From NCBI RefSeq assembly GCF_003351025.1, contig NZ_QPCG01000002.1:496001-560000 (forward strand): a DNA stretch of 64,000 nucleotides. Direction: 5' to 3'. Positions 52,575-61,305 of this stretch are shown here, piece after piece. Positions within the stretch are counted from its first letter, which is position 1; every line of letters starts with the position of its first letter. Both the position numbers and the translations under genes were made by a program. A model generated the notes under the pieces. That model was not told the DNA's origin and did not search any database. It worked only from the letters and a program-made list of their open reading frames with translations. This DNA is from Mucilaginibacter endophyticus (GTDB lineage: Bacteria > Bacteroidota > Bacteroidia > Sphingobacteriales > Sphingobacteriaceae).

Positions 52575-53933
52575 TTATTTTAAAAATTCGGCGTACCACT
52601 TGCCTGAAGCCTTAACCGTGCGTTGCTGGGTAGCATGATCAACATGGATCAATCCAAAACGCGGGTGATAGCCTTCGGCCCATTCAAAATTATCGGTAAG
52701 GGTCCAAACAAAATAACCTTCAATTTTATGCCCCTCATTTTTCGCCTTTAGTACTTGTGCTAAATTATCCTTAAGATATTTAAGTCTCTTAGGATCATTT
52801 ACTTCGCCATCAGTAACAGTGTCGGGAAAAGCCGACCCATTTTCTGTGACAATTATCTTTTTAACATTAGGATATGCATCATACTTTTTGATCATATGAT
52901 AAATTGAAGGCGGATAAATTTCCCAGCGCATAGCAGTAAGCTCAACGCCCCTGTTCTCGGCCTTAACCATACTGGCATTGATATAAGGCGTGAAGAATGA
53001 ATATTTTACAATCTCGCGGGTGTAGTTCTGGATGCCGATAAAATCAAAATCAAAACTTAGTTTATCTTCATCGCCGGGATAAAAATATTTTCTGAGGTCT
53101 TTAAGGGCAGGGAGATCATTTATAGGGTACCCCATACCCAGCAAAGGTTCAATATATAAACGATTGATCAGGGCATCAGCACGAACAGCCGCAGCTATAT
53201 CCCTCGGTTTGTTTGAGTAAGGTTCTATCTGTGAACACGAAAACGTAGTGCCTATTTGTGCTGTTGAAGGTAAAAGTCTTCGTAATATTCTACCTCCTTC
53301 GGCAATACTCATAGTTACATGATGTATGGCGGGCACAAAGTTTTTCATACCACTGCGACCAGGGGCATGAATGCCGAAAAAATAACCTGCGCCCGTAAAC
53401 ACTACCGGCTCGTTCATCACCATCCAGTGCTTTACCCTGTCGCCAAAGTTTTGGGCACAAATGGTTATAAACTCACTAAACCAGCTAATAGCTTCGCGAT
53501 TTGTCCATCCGCCTTGAACTTCAAGTACATGAGGCAAATCCCAATGATATACGGTTAGCCAGGGCTCAACACCTTGTTTAATGCAATAATTGATTACCCG
53601 GTTGTAATAATCGATACCTGCCTGGTTAACTTTCCCGGTACCATCGGGCAGGATACGTGTCCATGAAATAGAAAAGCGAAAATTGGGGATGTTGAGCTCT
53701 TTGATCAGATCGATGTCGCGCTCGTATAAGTTATAAAAATCGCAAGCGGTTTGGGCATGGTCGCCATTCAGTATTTTTCCTTTTTTTGTGGTGAAGGTAT
53801 CCCATACAGATAATCCTTTTCCATCGGCGTCATGAGCCCCCTCTATCTGAAAAGCAGCAGTTGAAACGCCCCATTCAAAGTCGTTACCAAAAAGATCTTT
53901 GCTTAAATGTATTTCCCGGTCAGTAAGTTCCAT
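52575..53933 (-). CDS. Glycoside hydrolase family 1 beta-glucosidase
   Basis: 452 aa, no signal peptide, so cytosolic. Family 1 motifs: FEWGVSTAAFQIEGAHDADGKG, WTRILPDGTG, LTVYHWDLPHVLEVQGGW, acid/base Glu in MVMNEPVVF, nucleophile Glu in IIVTENGSAFPD, and FVWTLTDNFEWAEGY. It hydrolyses beta-glucosides or beta-galactosides from the non-reducing end, after import of oligosaccharide. No transporter adjoins. An upstream sORF at 53999-54088 is possible. Confidence 0.94.
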   Translation of the reverse strand: MELTDREIHLSKDLFGNDFEWGVSTAAFQIEGAHDADGKGLSVWDTFTTKKGKILNGDHAQTACDFYNLYERDIDLIKELNIPNFRFSISWTRILPDGTGKVNQAGIDYYNRVINYCIKQGVEPWLTVYHWDLPHVLEVQGGWTNREAISWFSEFITICAQNFGDRVKHWMVMNEPVVFTGAGYFFGIHAPGRSGMKNFVPAIHHVTMSIAEGGRILRRLLPSTAQIGTTFSCSQIEPYSNKPRDIAAAVRADALINRLYIEPLLGMGYPINDLPALKDLRKYFYPGDEDKLSFDFDFIGIQNYTREIVKYSFFTPYINASMVKAENRGVELTAMRWEIYPPSIYHMIKKYDAYPNVKKIIVTENGSAFPDTVTDGEVNDPKRLKYLKDNLAQVLKAKNEGHKIEGYFVWTLTDNFEWAEGYHPRFGLIHVDHATQQRTVKASGKWYAEFLK

Positions 53934-53998
53934 TAATTTGAGCTACAAAAGCCCAAAAGTGCAATTATATTTATAAATGAAGAATTATAAGTGATAAC

Positions 53999-54088
53999 TT
54001 AATGTATGAACGATGAACGCATACTTTTAAGCATCATCCACTGACGGAAGTTGATCAGCAGCTTTGAAATATTGATGATAAATTTCAT
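53999..54088 (-). CDS. Possible 29-residue peptide upstream of the GH1 gene
   Basis: A minus-strand frame of 29 codons with ATG at 54088 starts MKFIINISKLLINF and ends in SMRSSFIH. It is hydrophobic and basic, so it could be an unusual upstream peptide, or a chance frame. The stretch 53934-54229 holds nothing else. Confidence 0.2.
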   Translation of the reverse strand: MKFIINISKLLINFRQWMMLKSMRSSFIH

Positions 54089-54229
54089 GACCTTATGTTT
54101 TAGCTATAAAATAAAGGTAACAAGCAGATGTTTGCTGAATATGACAACTATGTTATTTAATTGTTAACCAGCATTGTTATAAATATACAAAATTGCTTTG
54201 ATACATTAGCCGCTTATTTTACAAACACC

Positions 54230-54697
54230 GTGAAAACATACTTTTTGAAAATGTTTGGCTATAATCTTTTTGCCAGTAATCTCATAATACAAGCCATGGA
54301 AACAGCCGGTTCGCCGGATATGACACTCAAGCTTATGGGACATTTACTTGCTGCCGAACAAGCCTGGCTTGAAAGATGCAAACTCGTACCTCCGTCAATG
54401 CCAAATTCATGGCCCGAAAATGTTACAATTGAGCAATGCAAAAAACAGGTATCTGAGCGTTATGAAGCATGGGTAACATTTTTAAACGAAATAAATGAGG
54501 ATGATCTAAATAAGATAATCCCGTATCATAGTTTTACCGGCGACTATTTTGAAAACCAAGTGGGCGATATTGTAACCCAGGTACTTAATCACGGCACGCA
54601 TACCAGGGCGCAGATTGGTCAGCAGCTTAAGCTTGCGGGCGTAAAAACTTTACCTGTAACAGACTATAGTTATTATTTAAGAGTATTAAACAGCTAA
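54230..54697 (+). CDS. DinB family protein
   Basis: 155 aa from GTG 54230, which gives KTYFLKMFGYNLFASN at the start, the normal DinB beginning; an in-frame TTG 69 bp upstream would add an odd tail. The four-helix bundle supplies three metal-binding His: HLLAAEQAW and HGTHTRAQIGQQL. DinB proteins are putative metal-dependent transferases, for example bacillithiol-linked; function unknown. Not in an obvious operon with the next lipoprotein gene, which starts 43 bp further. Confidence 0.78.
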   Translation: MKTYFLKMFGYNLFASNLIIQAMETAGSPDMTLKLMGHLLAAEQAWLERCKLVPPSMPNSWPENVTIEQCKKQVSERYEAWVTFLNEINEDDLNKIIPYHSFTGDYFENQVGDIVTQVLNHGTHTRAQIGQQLKLAGVKTLPVTDYSYYLRVLNS

Positions 54698-54740
54698 ACA
54701 TTTAGCATATTTGCCAAGTTTTATCACGCTATCAAAAACC

Positions 54741-55151
54741 ATGAAAAAATATCTATTCATTGCAGCAGGAGCTGCTTTATTGTTCGGCTGCGCCGACACT
54801 CAAAAACAGGAAAAAGATCTTTTAAACCAGGTAATTGCGGTGCATGATAAGGTAATGCCAAGCGATGTGAAATTAACCGAAAATAAAATGCTATTGGATA
54901 GCCTTTTAAAACATGGCGCGCCAACTATCAACAAAGATTCGGCCCAGGCCTATATAAAACTGGTTGACGACGCAGACAATGCCATGAATGACTGGATGCA
55001 TAAATTTGACCCGGAGAAAAAGGATAAATCGCACCAGGAGTTTATGGAGTATCTTGAGGCCCAGAAAAAACAGATCAATAAAATAGACACCCTGGTAACC
55101 GTAGCAGTTACCAGTTCAACAAAATACATCACCCAAATACCGGTAAAATAA
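54741..55151 (+). CDS. Lipoprotein of unknown function, first gene of the SCO/cytochrome unit
   Basis: 136 aa from ATG 54741 (MKKYLFIAAGAALLFGC|ADTQ). Mature part is mostly charged helix: LLNQVIAVHDKVMPSDVKLTENKM, YIKLVDDADNAMNDWMHKFDPEKK. No known family recognised. Its stop overlaps the SCO gene start by one base (TAATG), so it is expressed with SCO and cytochrome c and may assist in copper or haem insertion; that is inference from context. Confidence 0.75.
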   Translation: MKKYLFIAAGAALLFGCADTQKQEKDLLNQVIAVHDKVMPSDVKLTENKMLLDSLLKHGAPTINKDSAQAYIKLVDDADNAMNDWMHKFDPEKKDKSHQEFMEYLEAQKKQINKIDTLVTVAVTSSTKYITQIPVK

Positions 55152-55798
55152 TGAGGAATCTGTGGATAGGCATTATCATACTAACGCTTTTTAATGCCTG
55201 CAAATCAAATACAAAAACTGCCCTGCCGATATTGGGATATAAAACACCGGTAACTAAAACTGTTAATGGCAAAACTGTAACCGATACGGAATACGCCACT
55301 ATCCCACCATTTAAATTTGTAAACCAATACGCTGATACCATTACAGAGAAAAGCCTTGATGGTAAGATTTATGTTGCCGATTTCTTTTTCACCACCTGCC
55401 CTTCTATATGCCCGGTAATGCACCGAAATATGCTTAAGGTATATAAGGAGTTTAAGGATGATAATAATTTCAGGATCATTTCGCATACCATCGATCCTAA
55501 GTATGATACTGTACCTGTATTAAAACGCTATGCTGATAAATTGGGGATTGCAGGTAATACCTGGTGGTTATTACATGGCGAAAAAGGCGACACTTATAAA
55601 ATCTCCAAAAGCTACCTGCAAAGCGTATCCGAAAAAAATCCTAAAGGGGAATATATCCACGATGGATTTTTTATCCTGATAGATAAGCAAAAACGTATCC
55701 GCGGTACTTATGAAGGTACAGATCCCGCAGAAGTAACCAAATTGATTACCGATATCAAAACGTTAAAAGCCGAACCGGATCAAATTGCCGCTAAATGA
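55151..55798 (+). CDS. SCO1/SenC family copper protein
   Basis: 215 aa. Lipoprotein signal with Cys17 (LTLFNAC|KSN). Copper-binding Cys83 and Cys87 in DFFFTTCPSICPVMHRNM and the late His in YIHDGFFILIDKQKRI match SCO, which delivers copper to the CuA centre of cytochrome c oxidase or protects from oxidants. Overlaps the cytochrome gene by 4 bp (ATGA). Periplasmic, membrane-attached. Confidence 0.93.
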   Translation: MRNLWIGIIILTLFNACKSNTKTALPILGYKTPVTKTVNGKTVTDTEYATIPPFKFVNQYADTITEKSLDGKIYVADFFFTTCPSICPVMHRNMLKVYKEFKDDNNFRIISHTIDPKYDTVPVLKRYADKLGIAGNTWWLLHGEKGDTYKISKSYLQSVSEKNPKGEYIHDGFFILIDKQKRIRGTYEGTDPAEVTKLITDIKTLKAEPDQIAAK

Positions 55799-56211
55799 AA
55801 TTAAAAGCAATTGGCGCAATAGCTATTTTATTGATTGTAATTGGTGCATCATGCCAAAGCGACGATCAGATTGAGTTTAAACGCTATTACTCGGCTGGCA
55901 GCCTTGTTTATCAGCAACACTGTCAAAATTGCCATGGCGACAAAGGACAAGGGCTATCATCGCTTATCCCGCCTTTAACAGATTCAACATATCTGAAAAA
56001 CAATAAAGCAGCCCTGGCCTGCTTCATCAAAAACGGCCTCAAAGGAAAGATAACTGTTGCCGGACGCGCATTTGATGACGAGATGCAGGCTGATGATATA
56101 GCACCGCTCGAAATTGCTAAGGTGCTTACCTATGTTACCAATTCTTTCGGTAATAAAATGGGAACCATTACTTTGCAGCAGGTTCAGAATGATTTGAAAA
56201 ACTGTAAGTAA
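55795..56211 (+). CDS. Class I cytochrome c, lipoprotein
   Basis: 138 aa. Lipidated Cys20 (VIGASC|QSD). Haem motif CQNCHG (Cys43, Cys46, His47) with the axial Met probably in DDEMQADD near residue 98. One haem. It can carry electrons to the terminal oxidase served by SCO. Operon of four with the lipoprotein, SCO and the membrane protein that follows. Confidence 0.9.
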   Translation: MKLKAIGAIAILLIVIGASCQSDDQIEFKRYYSAGSLVYQQHCQNCHGDKGQGLSSLIPPLTDSTYLKNNKAALACFIKNGLKGKITVAGRAFDDEMQADDIAPLEIAKVLTYVTNSFGNKMGTITLQQVQNDLKNCK

Positions 56212-56214
56212 CTT

Positions 56215-56670
56215 ATGAAAGTTTACAGTGGCTTATTGTTAAAAAAAGAATTTACCATTTCGGCTTCAATGATCGAAATTGAGGATAAGCTTGCGATATA
56301 TGACCGAGAAGAATTTATAATAAAAAAGATCGGTCATCACGAATACAAATTCCTGTCTAATCTATCTTTTGGCACACTTGTATCTAAATACGGAGGTGGT
56401 GTAGAAGGAATTAAAATATATACTTCGCTAAACTCAAAAAATGAAAATTTAGTCGATATAACTATAAAAACAAAGATTAGGGTCGAGTTAATATTGTTTG
56501 CGCTGTTAACTTTGGTATTTGGCCTTTCTATGATATTCGGCCAGCAGCCTCTTCCAACTTGGGCTATTATATTACTCCCTCTCGTATTAATTTTCTTTTG
56601 GTTTACTTACAGATTTCAGGAGAAAAACCTCATTGCAAAGGTTGAAATTTATCTGTTATCCTTCCAATAG
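56215..56670 (+). CDS. Small membrane protein of unknown function
   Basis: 151 aa. An 85-residue soluble N-terminal part is followed by two membrane helices (LILFALLTLVFGLSMIFG, then AIILLPLVLIFFWFTYRF). Starts 3 bp after the cytochrome c stop, so it is the last gene of that unit. No family recognised. Confidence 0.65.
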   Translation: MKVYSGLLLKKEFTISASMIEIEDKLAIYDREEFIIKKIGHHEYKFLSNLSFGTLVSKYGGGVEGIKIYTSLNSKNENLVDITIKTKIRVELILFALLTLVFGLSMIFGQQPLPTWAIILLPLVLIFFWFTYRFQEKNLIAKVEIYLLSFQ

Positions 56671-56703
56671 TACACTTAATAAATATCGCTCAGAAATATT
56701 CCG

Positions 56704-56711
56704 TACCTTTA
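56704..56711 (+). promoter_or_regulatory. -7 box of rnpB
   Basis: TACCTTTA lies 5 bp before the proposed RNA 5' end at 56716; one base off TAnnTTTG. No good -33 was seen. Confidence 0.45.
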
Positions 56712-56715
56712 GGCC

Positions 56716-57093
56716 GCAAAACGTTCTATCGCTGCCAGCTTGTTTGGCGGAGGAAAGTCCGGGCAACATAGAGCATCCTGCTTCCTAACGGGAAGGCGCC
56801 GGCAGCCGGCGACAGCAAAGTGCCACAGAGAAAATACCGCCCGCTTAGGTGGGTAAGGGTGAAAACGTGAGGTAAGAGCTCACGGCATAACCGGGCGACC
56901 GGCTATGACGGTAAACCTCAGGAGTTGAAAAACCAAATAGGTCCTGAAAGCGGAGTTGCTCGCTCCCGTATCTGCCGCAAGGCAGGTCGTTAGGATGGGT
57001 AGGTTGTTTAAACCTGTTAGTGATAACAGGGCCAGATAAATGATAGAAGTTGCCCTTTAACAAGGCAAAACAGAACCCGGCTTACAGATTTGC
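56716..57093 (+). ncRNA. rnpB: RNase P RNA, bacterial type A
   Basis: About 378 nt. Contains the invariant GAGGAAAGTCCGGGC (56750-56764), ACAGAGAAAATACC-type region, CCGTATCTGCC and the 3' end ACAGAACCCGGCTTACAGA. The GCAAA at the 5' end pairs with TTTGC at 57089-57093 (P1 helix), which sets both ends. It is the ribozyme that cuts tRNA 5' leaders. Confidence 0.95.
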
Positions 57094-57101
57094 TGCTGTA
57101 C

Positions 57102-57131
57102 AACCCCTTGCTGTAAAGTGAGGGGTTTTTA
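57102..57131 (+). terminator. Terminator of rnpB
   Basis: AACCCCT pairs with AGGGGTT (12-nt loop) followed by TTTTTAC. It lies 9 bp after the RNase P RNA end. Confidence 0.8.
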
Positions 57132-57281
57132 CTTGAAGGCATTTTATTTTTTAATAAATTTAAAAACATTGCAAACATTTATCTGCCTTAAACCTTTATA
57201 GCACATTAAAAGTGTTTGTTTTTCTATACAAACTCATATATTAGCGATATAACAACTACTACCTGTACATAACTATACAAC

Positions 57282-58667
57282 ATGGCTAAAATTTTAATAA
57301 TTGATGATGAGCGGTCGATACGTAATACGCTTCGCGAAATTTTGGAGTATGAAGATTACGAGGTTGAAGATGTAGATAACGGTGTGGACGGACTTCAGTT
57401 AATTGAAAAGAAAGACTATGACCTGGTGCTATGCGATATTAAAATGAACCGCATGGATGGCATGGAGGTACTTACCGAAGGCCTCGCCATTAAACCCGAT
57501 CTTCCGTTTATCATGATATCAGGCCACGGCACGGTTGAAACCGCAGTGGAAGCCAGTAAAAAAGGCGCGTTTGACTTTATTTCAAAACCACCTGACCTGA
57601 ACCGCTTGCTCATCACTGTTCGTAACGCGCTTGACAGGGGAAGCCTGGTTGTTGAAGCCAAAGTACTGAAACGTAAAGTTTCAAAGGTACGCCCTATTTT
57701 AGGTGAGTCGCAGGCTATTATTAAGATCAAAGAAACCATCGACCGTGTTGCTCCTACCGATGCCCGTGTGTTGGTTACAGGTGCCAACGGTAGCGGTAAA
57801 GAGTTGGTAGCACGTTGGTTGCATGAAAAATCAAACCGCTCAAGCGCGCCTATTATTGAGGTGAATTGTGCAGCCATTCCATCTGAATTGATTGAAAGCG
57901 AATTATTCGGCCATGAGAAAGGTTCATTTACCTCAGCCATTAAGCAACGTATAGGCAAATTTGAATCGGCAAACGGAGGAACACTATTCCTCGACGAGAT
58001 CGGTGACATGAGCCAATCGGCCCAGGCTAAAGTATTACGTGCTTTGCAGGAAAATAAAATTACCCGTGTGGGTGGCGAAAAGGAAATTGATGTTGATGTC
58101 CGTGTAGTAGCCGCAACAAACAAAGATCTGCTTAAAGAAATTGAAGCCGGTAATTTCCGTATGGACTTATACCACCGCCTTAGCGTCATATTGATTCACG
58201 TACCGCCGCTTATTGAGCGAAAGGATGATATTTCGCTGTTAACACAAAGCTTTTTGGATGAGATCTGTAATGAATATGGCATGCCGGTTAAAAAGATCTC
58301 AGATGCAGCATTAGAAGCCCTTAAATCTCTTCCTTGGACAGGTAACATCCGCGAGCTTCGCAACATGGTTGAGCGTTTGATCATCCTGAGCGACAAGGTT
58401 ATCACCGATAATGATGTACGCTCATTTGCAAATCCTTCGGCTCCTGTAGCCGCTACGGCTGCCGGTGCAGCAGCGCCCACGCCACAAACAGACTTTGATC
58501 AGTTTAATAACTTCCAGGAATATAAAGATTTTGCCGAGCGTGAATACATCAAATTCAAGCTGGAAAAAAACAATTGGAATGTTTCAAAAACAGCTGACGA
58601 TATTGATATTCAACGCAGCCATTTATATAGCAAAATTGAAAAATTTGGCCTGAAACGCGGCGAATAA
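57282..58667 (+). CDS. Sigma-54-type response regulator (NtrC family)
   Basis: 461 aa. Receiver domain with Asp52 (LVLCDIKMN) and Asp8-Asp9 (IIDDERS), AAA+ domain with Walker A GANGSGKE (167-174), Walker B LFLDEIGDM (about 235-243) and Arg-finger region. A C-terminal helix-turn-helix follows (WNVSKTADDIDIQRSHLYSKIEKFG). The sigma-54 contact loop GAFTGA is changed to GSFTSA at 214-219, as in other Bacteroidota relatives. A linker rich in Ala/Pro is at about 390-405. Partner kinase unknown; the TPR kinases upstream are candidates. Confidence 0.92.
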   Translation: MAKILIIDDERSIRNTLREILEYEDYEVEDVDNGVDGLQLIEKKDYDLVLCDIKMNRMDGMEVLTEGLAIKPDLPFIMISGHGTVETAVEASKKGAFDFISKPPDLNRLLITVRNALDRGSLVVEAKVLKRKVSKVRPILGESQAIIKIKETIDRVAPTDARVLVTGANGSGKELVARWLHEKSNRSSAPIIEVNCAAIPSELIESELFGHEKGSFTSAIKQRIGKFESANGGTLFLDEIGDMSQSAQAKVLRALQENKITRVGGEKEIDVDVRVVAATNKDLLKEIEAGNFRMDLYHRLSVILIHVPPLIERKDDISLLTQSFLDEICNEYGMPVKKISDAALEALKSLPWTGNIRELRNMVERLIILSDKVITDNDVRSFANPSAPVAATAAGAAAPTPQTDFDQFNNFQEYKDFAEREYIKFKLEKNNWNVSKTADDIDIQRSHLYSKIEKFGLKRGE

Positions 58668-58689
58668 CATAAACTTTTGAAATTATTTT

Positions 58690-58727
58690 AAAAAGCATCG
58701 GCAATTATGATTGTCGATGCTTTTTTT
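58690..58727 (+). terminator. Terminator of the NtrC-family gene
   Basis: A 16-bp stem with one G-T pair and a TATG loop (AAAAAGCATCG... / ...CGATGCTTTTT) ends in a T-run. It rules out translation starts inside it for the next gene. Confidence 0.85.
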
Positions 58728-58764
58728 ATGCTATTATTGTATATCAATAACCTTTATTAACACC

Positions 58765-59232
58765 ATGAAAACCTATTACTTAGCTTCTTTTTTGTTGCTT
58801 GCGCTGTGCTCATGCGGCAACCCACCAAAGGCAACAACTGAAACAACTGAACCTGCAGGCAAACTTGACGGAACCTGGCACCTGATATCAAGCAAAAGTA
58901 TCGTGAAGAATGATACAACGGTAACTACACCGCCAAAAGATCAGGAAATGTTCAAGATGTTTAACGCTACTAACTTTGCTTTTTTTACGCATGATCTGGT
59001 ACATGGCAAAACCGCCAAACCTTTTTATTCGTCAGGCGCGGGCACTTATACCCTATCTGGCGACGACTATACCGAACATCTGGCTTATTGTGACGCCCGG
59101 GATTGGGAAAACAGGGATTTTAAATTTAAGCTTACCGTAAAAAATGACACCCTGGTTCAAAAAGGGATTGAGAAAATAGATAGCCTCAAGGTTGATCATG
59201 AAATTATTGAAACTTATGTTAAGGTGAAATAA
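58765..59232 (+). CDS. Lipocalin-like lipoprotein
   Basis: 155 aa from ATG 58765 (MKTYYLASFLLLALCSC|GNPP); an upstream in-frame TTG lies in the terminator. After a Thr-rich linker, KLDGTWHLISSKSI begins a lipocalin-like beta barrel, with GTYTLSGDDYTEHLAY and KFKLTVKNDTLVQKG. Function unknown. Monocistronic with its own terminator. Confidence 0.7.
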   Translation: MKTYYLASFLLLALCSCGNPPKATTETTEPAGKLDGTWHLISSKSIVKNDTTVTTPPKDQEMFKMFNATNFAFFTHDLVHGKTAKPFYSSGAGTYTLSGDDYTEHLAYCDARDWENRDFKFKLTVKNDTLVQKGIEKIDSLKVDHEIIETYVKVK

Positions 59233-59263
59233 TTCATCATATTAAAATAACATTATAATATGT

Positions 59264-59297
59264 AAAGCCCGGGCCGGATGGTTCGGGCTTTTTTTGA
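59264..59297 (+). terminator. Terminator of the lipocalin-like gene
   Basis: AAAGCCCG pairs with CGGGCTTT, extended by four more pairs (two G-T) to a GGAT loop; seven T follow. Confidence 0.85.
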
Positions 59298-59631
59298 ACT
59301 TATCGATATCATCCGAAAAAAAACTTATTGAGATATTAAATAAAGGTTATATAATTTTTAACCTATTCCCACCTTATTTATTCGCACCAGCCACAAAAAA
59401 ACACAAGAAACTGATAAACAGGACACTATAAATAAATTCTAAAACTTTAAAGAGTAACGAAACCTGAAACCTAAACTATACGTTAAAACACCCATAACTA
59501 CACTACTACTCATATTCCTGAAACTTTAATTAAAAAAATAACTCCGAAAGGTTCATGGGATAGTTATGCGGTTTCCGCTGCCTCTGAAAACATTAAATAT
59601 GTTTTTTATTAAAATTTATTAATTGTAGCTT
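59298..59631. other. AT-rich leader region before the GH-A-like glycosidase gene
   Basis: 334 bp with no gene. It has scattered AAACTTTAA and CCTGAAAC repeats, but no clean promoter pair, operator palindrome or terminator that I can support. Confidence 0.5.
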
Positions 59632-61305
59632 ATGAGCACAAAATTACACCGGGGCATGCAAATCGTATTTCACAGTAAAATACTGGCAGTCATTCTGTTT
59701 TCTACCTTTTTATTCAGCAGGTGTCGTCCGGAGCGGCTTACTCCGCCTGCACAAAACTCTGAAAAAATGTCTGCCGGCGTCATCGACGCTTCCGGTAAAT
59801 TAAGATTAAACTCGTACAGCGGTGTCGGCGTCCAGTTAAAAGATATGTTTGGCATTAACGCATATGAATGGAATTTTTTGCAGGACCCGGCTAACCCCAA
59901 CCTGAAAAGCACCATTTATGAAACTAATATGGCGCTCATTAAATCATTCAGCGGGGTTAGGCATTACCTGGGTTGGGCCCGGATGGAAAGCACCAAAGGC
60001 AATTATACCTTCAGTCCAACACATGAAGGCAGTTGGGATTACGACCTTATTTATAACCGCTGCAAGCAGGAGGGCATATTGGTTTTGGCCGATATAAAAA
60101 ATTGTCCACCGTGGTTGGTTAGCACCTACCCCAATGATATGCAAGACCTTGAAAACGCGCCGCTTCTTTATGGTTTAAGCAAGGCCGATCCGGCAAGTTA
60201 TGTTGAACAGGCACGTATGGCATTTCAATTTGCAGCCCGCTACGGCTATAATGCCAATGTGGACAGGTCCTTGGTAAAGGTTGACTCAAGCGTGCGGTGG
60301 ACTAACGATCCGCCAAACCAGGTTAAAGTAGGAATGAGCGTAGTATCGTACGTTGAATGCGATAACGAACGCGACAAATGGTGGAAAGGCCCGGCAACAC
60401 AACAAACCGCTGAAGAATACGCGGCCAACATGTCGGCTTTTTATGATGGAGATAAAGGCAAGCTCGGCAAAAATGCCGGTGTAAAAAATGCCGATCCTAA
60501 CATGAAAGTTGTTATGGGTGGTTTAGCTACCTGCAACGTAGATTTCGTAAAGAAAATGGTAGAATGGTGCCGTACCAATCGCGGTTACCGTGCTGATGGA
60601 AGTGTAGATCTTTGTTTCGATATCATCAATTACCACTATTACAATAATAACGGTAATATATTAACGCATCAATCTGCAACTATTGGTCTGCCACCTGAAC
60701 TATCTATGGCCGGTCAAATTGCCGATTCATTTGTTCAATATGCAAACTCTTTGACTAAACCTCTCCCTGTTTGGGTAACCGAATCAGGTTATGATATAAA
60801 CCAAGGGAGTTATCAGAAAGCGCTGTATGTTGGTGATAAGTTACCGAAAGACACCCAGGCTGACTGGATTTTAAGAACTTCGTTACTTTATATCCGCCAT
60901 GGTATTCAGCGCGTATTTTACTACCAGCTTTTTGACGATACCCCAAATGTTGATGTTCAGTATGCTACTTCTGGTCTGGCCGAAAACGGTAAACGCAGGC
61001 CAGCGGCAGATTTTATATTGCAAACATCAAAATTAATGGGCAGTTACACCTATTCCGGAACCGTGAATGCAGATCCGCTGGTTGACAAGTACATATCGGG
61101 ATCACAAACCATGTATGCGCTCACAATTCCCGACTTCAGGGCACGTACAGGTACTTATACGCTTGATCTGGGTACTCCTAAAGCAAATATCTACACACTA
61201 AAAACAGGTGCAGATGAAGCAGTGAAAACCCAGGTTAATACCGTGGACGGTAAACTAACCGTAACTGTATCTGAAACGCCGATCTTTGTGCAAGGCACCA
61301 ACTAA
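59632..61305 (+). CDS. Clan GH-A-like secreted glycosidase, family unassigned
   Basis: 557 aa. N-terminal signal about 1-30 (ILFSTFLFSRC; the Cys may be lipidated). A TIM barrel is suggested by GVGVQLKDMFGINAYEWNFL, ILVLADIKNCPPWL, VSYVECDNERDKWW (acid/base Glu in the CDNE position), PLPVWVTESGYDINQ (nucleophile Glu) and IQRVFYYQLFDD. The C-terminal 80 residues are a beta-sandwich. The two Glu at these places fit clan GH-A (families such as 5, 30, 39). Substrate unknown. Its last 4 bp overlap the convergent fructosamine kinase gene. Confidence 0.72.
   Translation: MSTKLHRGMQIVFHSKILAVILFSTFLFSRCRPERLTPPAQNSEKMSAGVIDASGKLRLNSYSGVGVQLKDMFGINAYEWNFLQDPANPNLKSTIYETNMALIKSFSGVRHYLGWARMESTKGNYTFSPTHEGSWDYDLIYNRCKQEGILVLADIKNCPPWLVSTYPNDMQDLENAPLLYGLSKADPASYVEQARMAFQFAARYGYNANVDRSLVKVDSSVRWTNDPPNQVKVGMSVVSYVECDNERDKWWKGPATQQTAEEYAANMSAFYDGDKGKLGKNAGVKNADPNMKVVMGGLATCNVDFVKKMVEWCRTNRGYRADGSVDLCFDIINYHYYNNNGNILTHQSATIGLPPELSMAGQIADSFVQYANSLTKPLPVWVTESGYDINQGSYQKALYVGDKLPKDTQADWILRTSLLYIRHGIQRVFYYQLFDDTPNVDVQYATSGLAENGKRRPAADFILQTSKLMGSYTYSGTVNADPLVDKYISGSQTMYALTIPDFRARTGTYTLDLGTPKANIYTLKTGADEAVKTQVNTVDGKLTVTVSETPIFVQGTN

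Noticed and set aside
56845..57063. 72-codon minus frame
   Set aside because: It lies wholly inside the RNase P RNA gene, whose conserved core and ends are clear.
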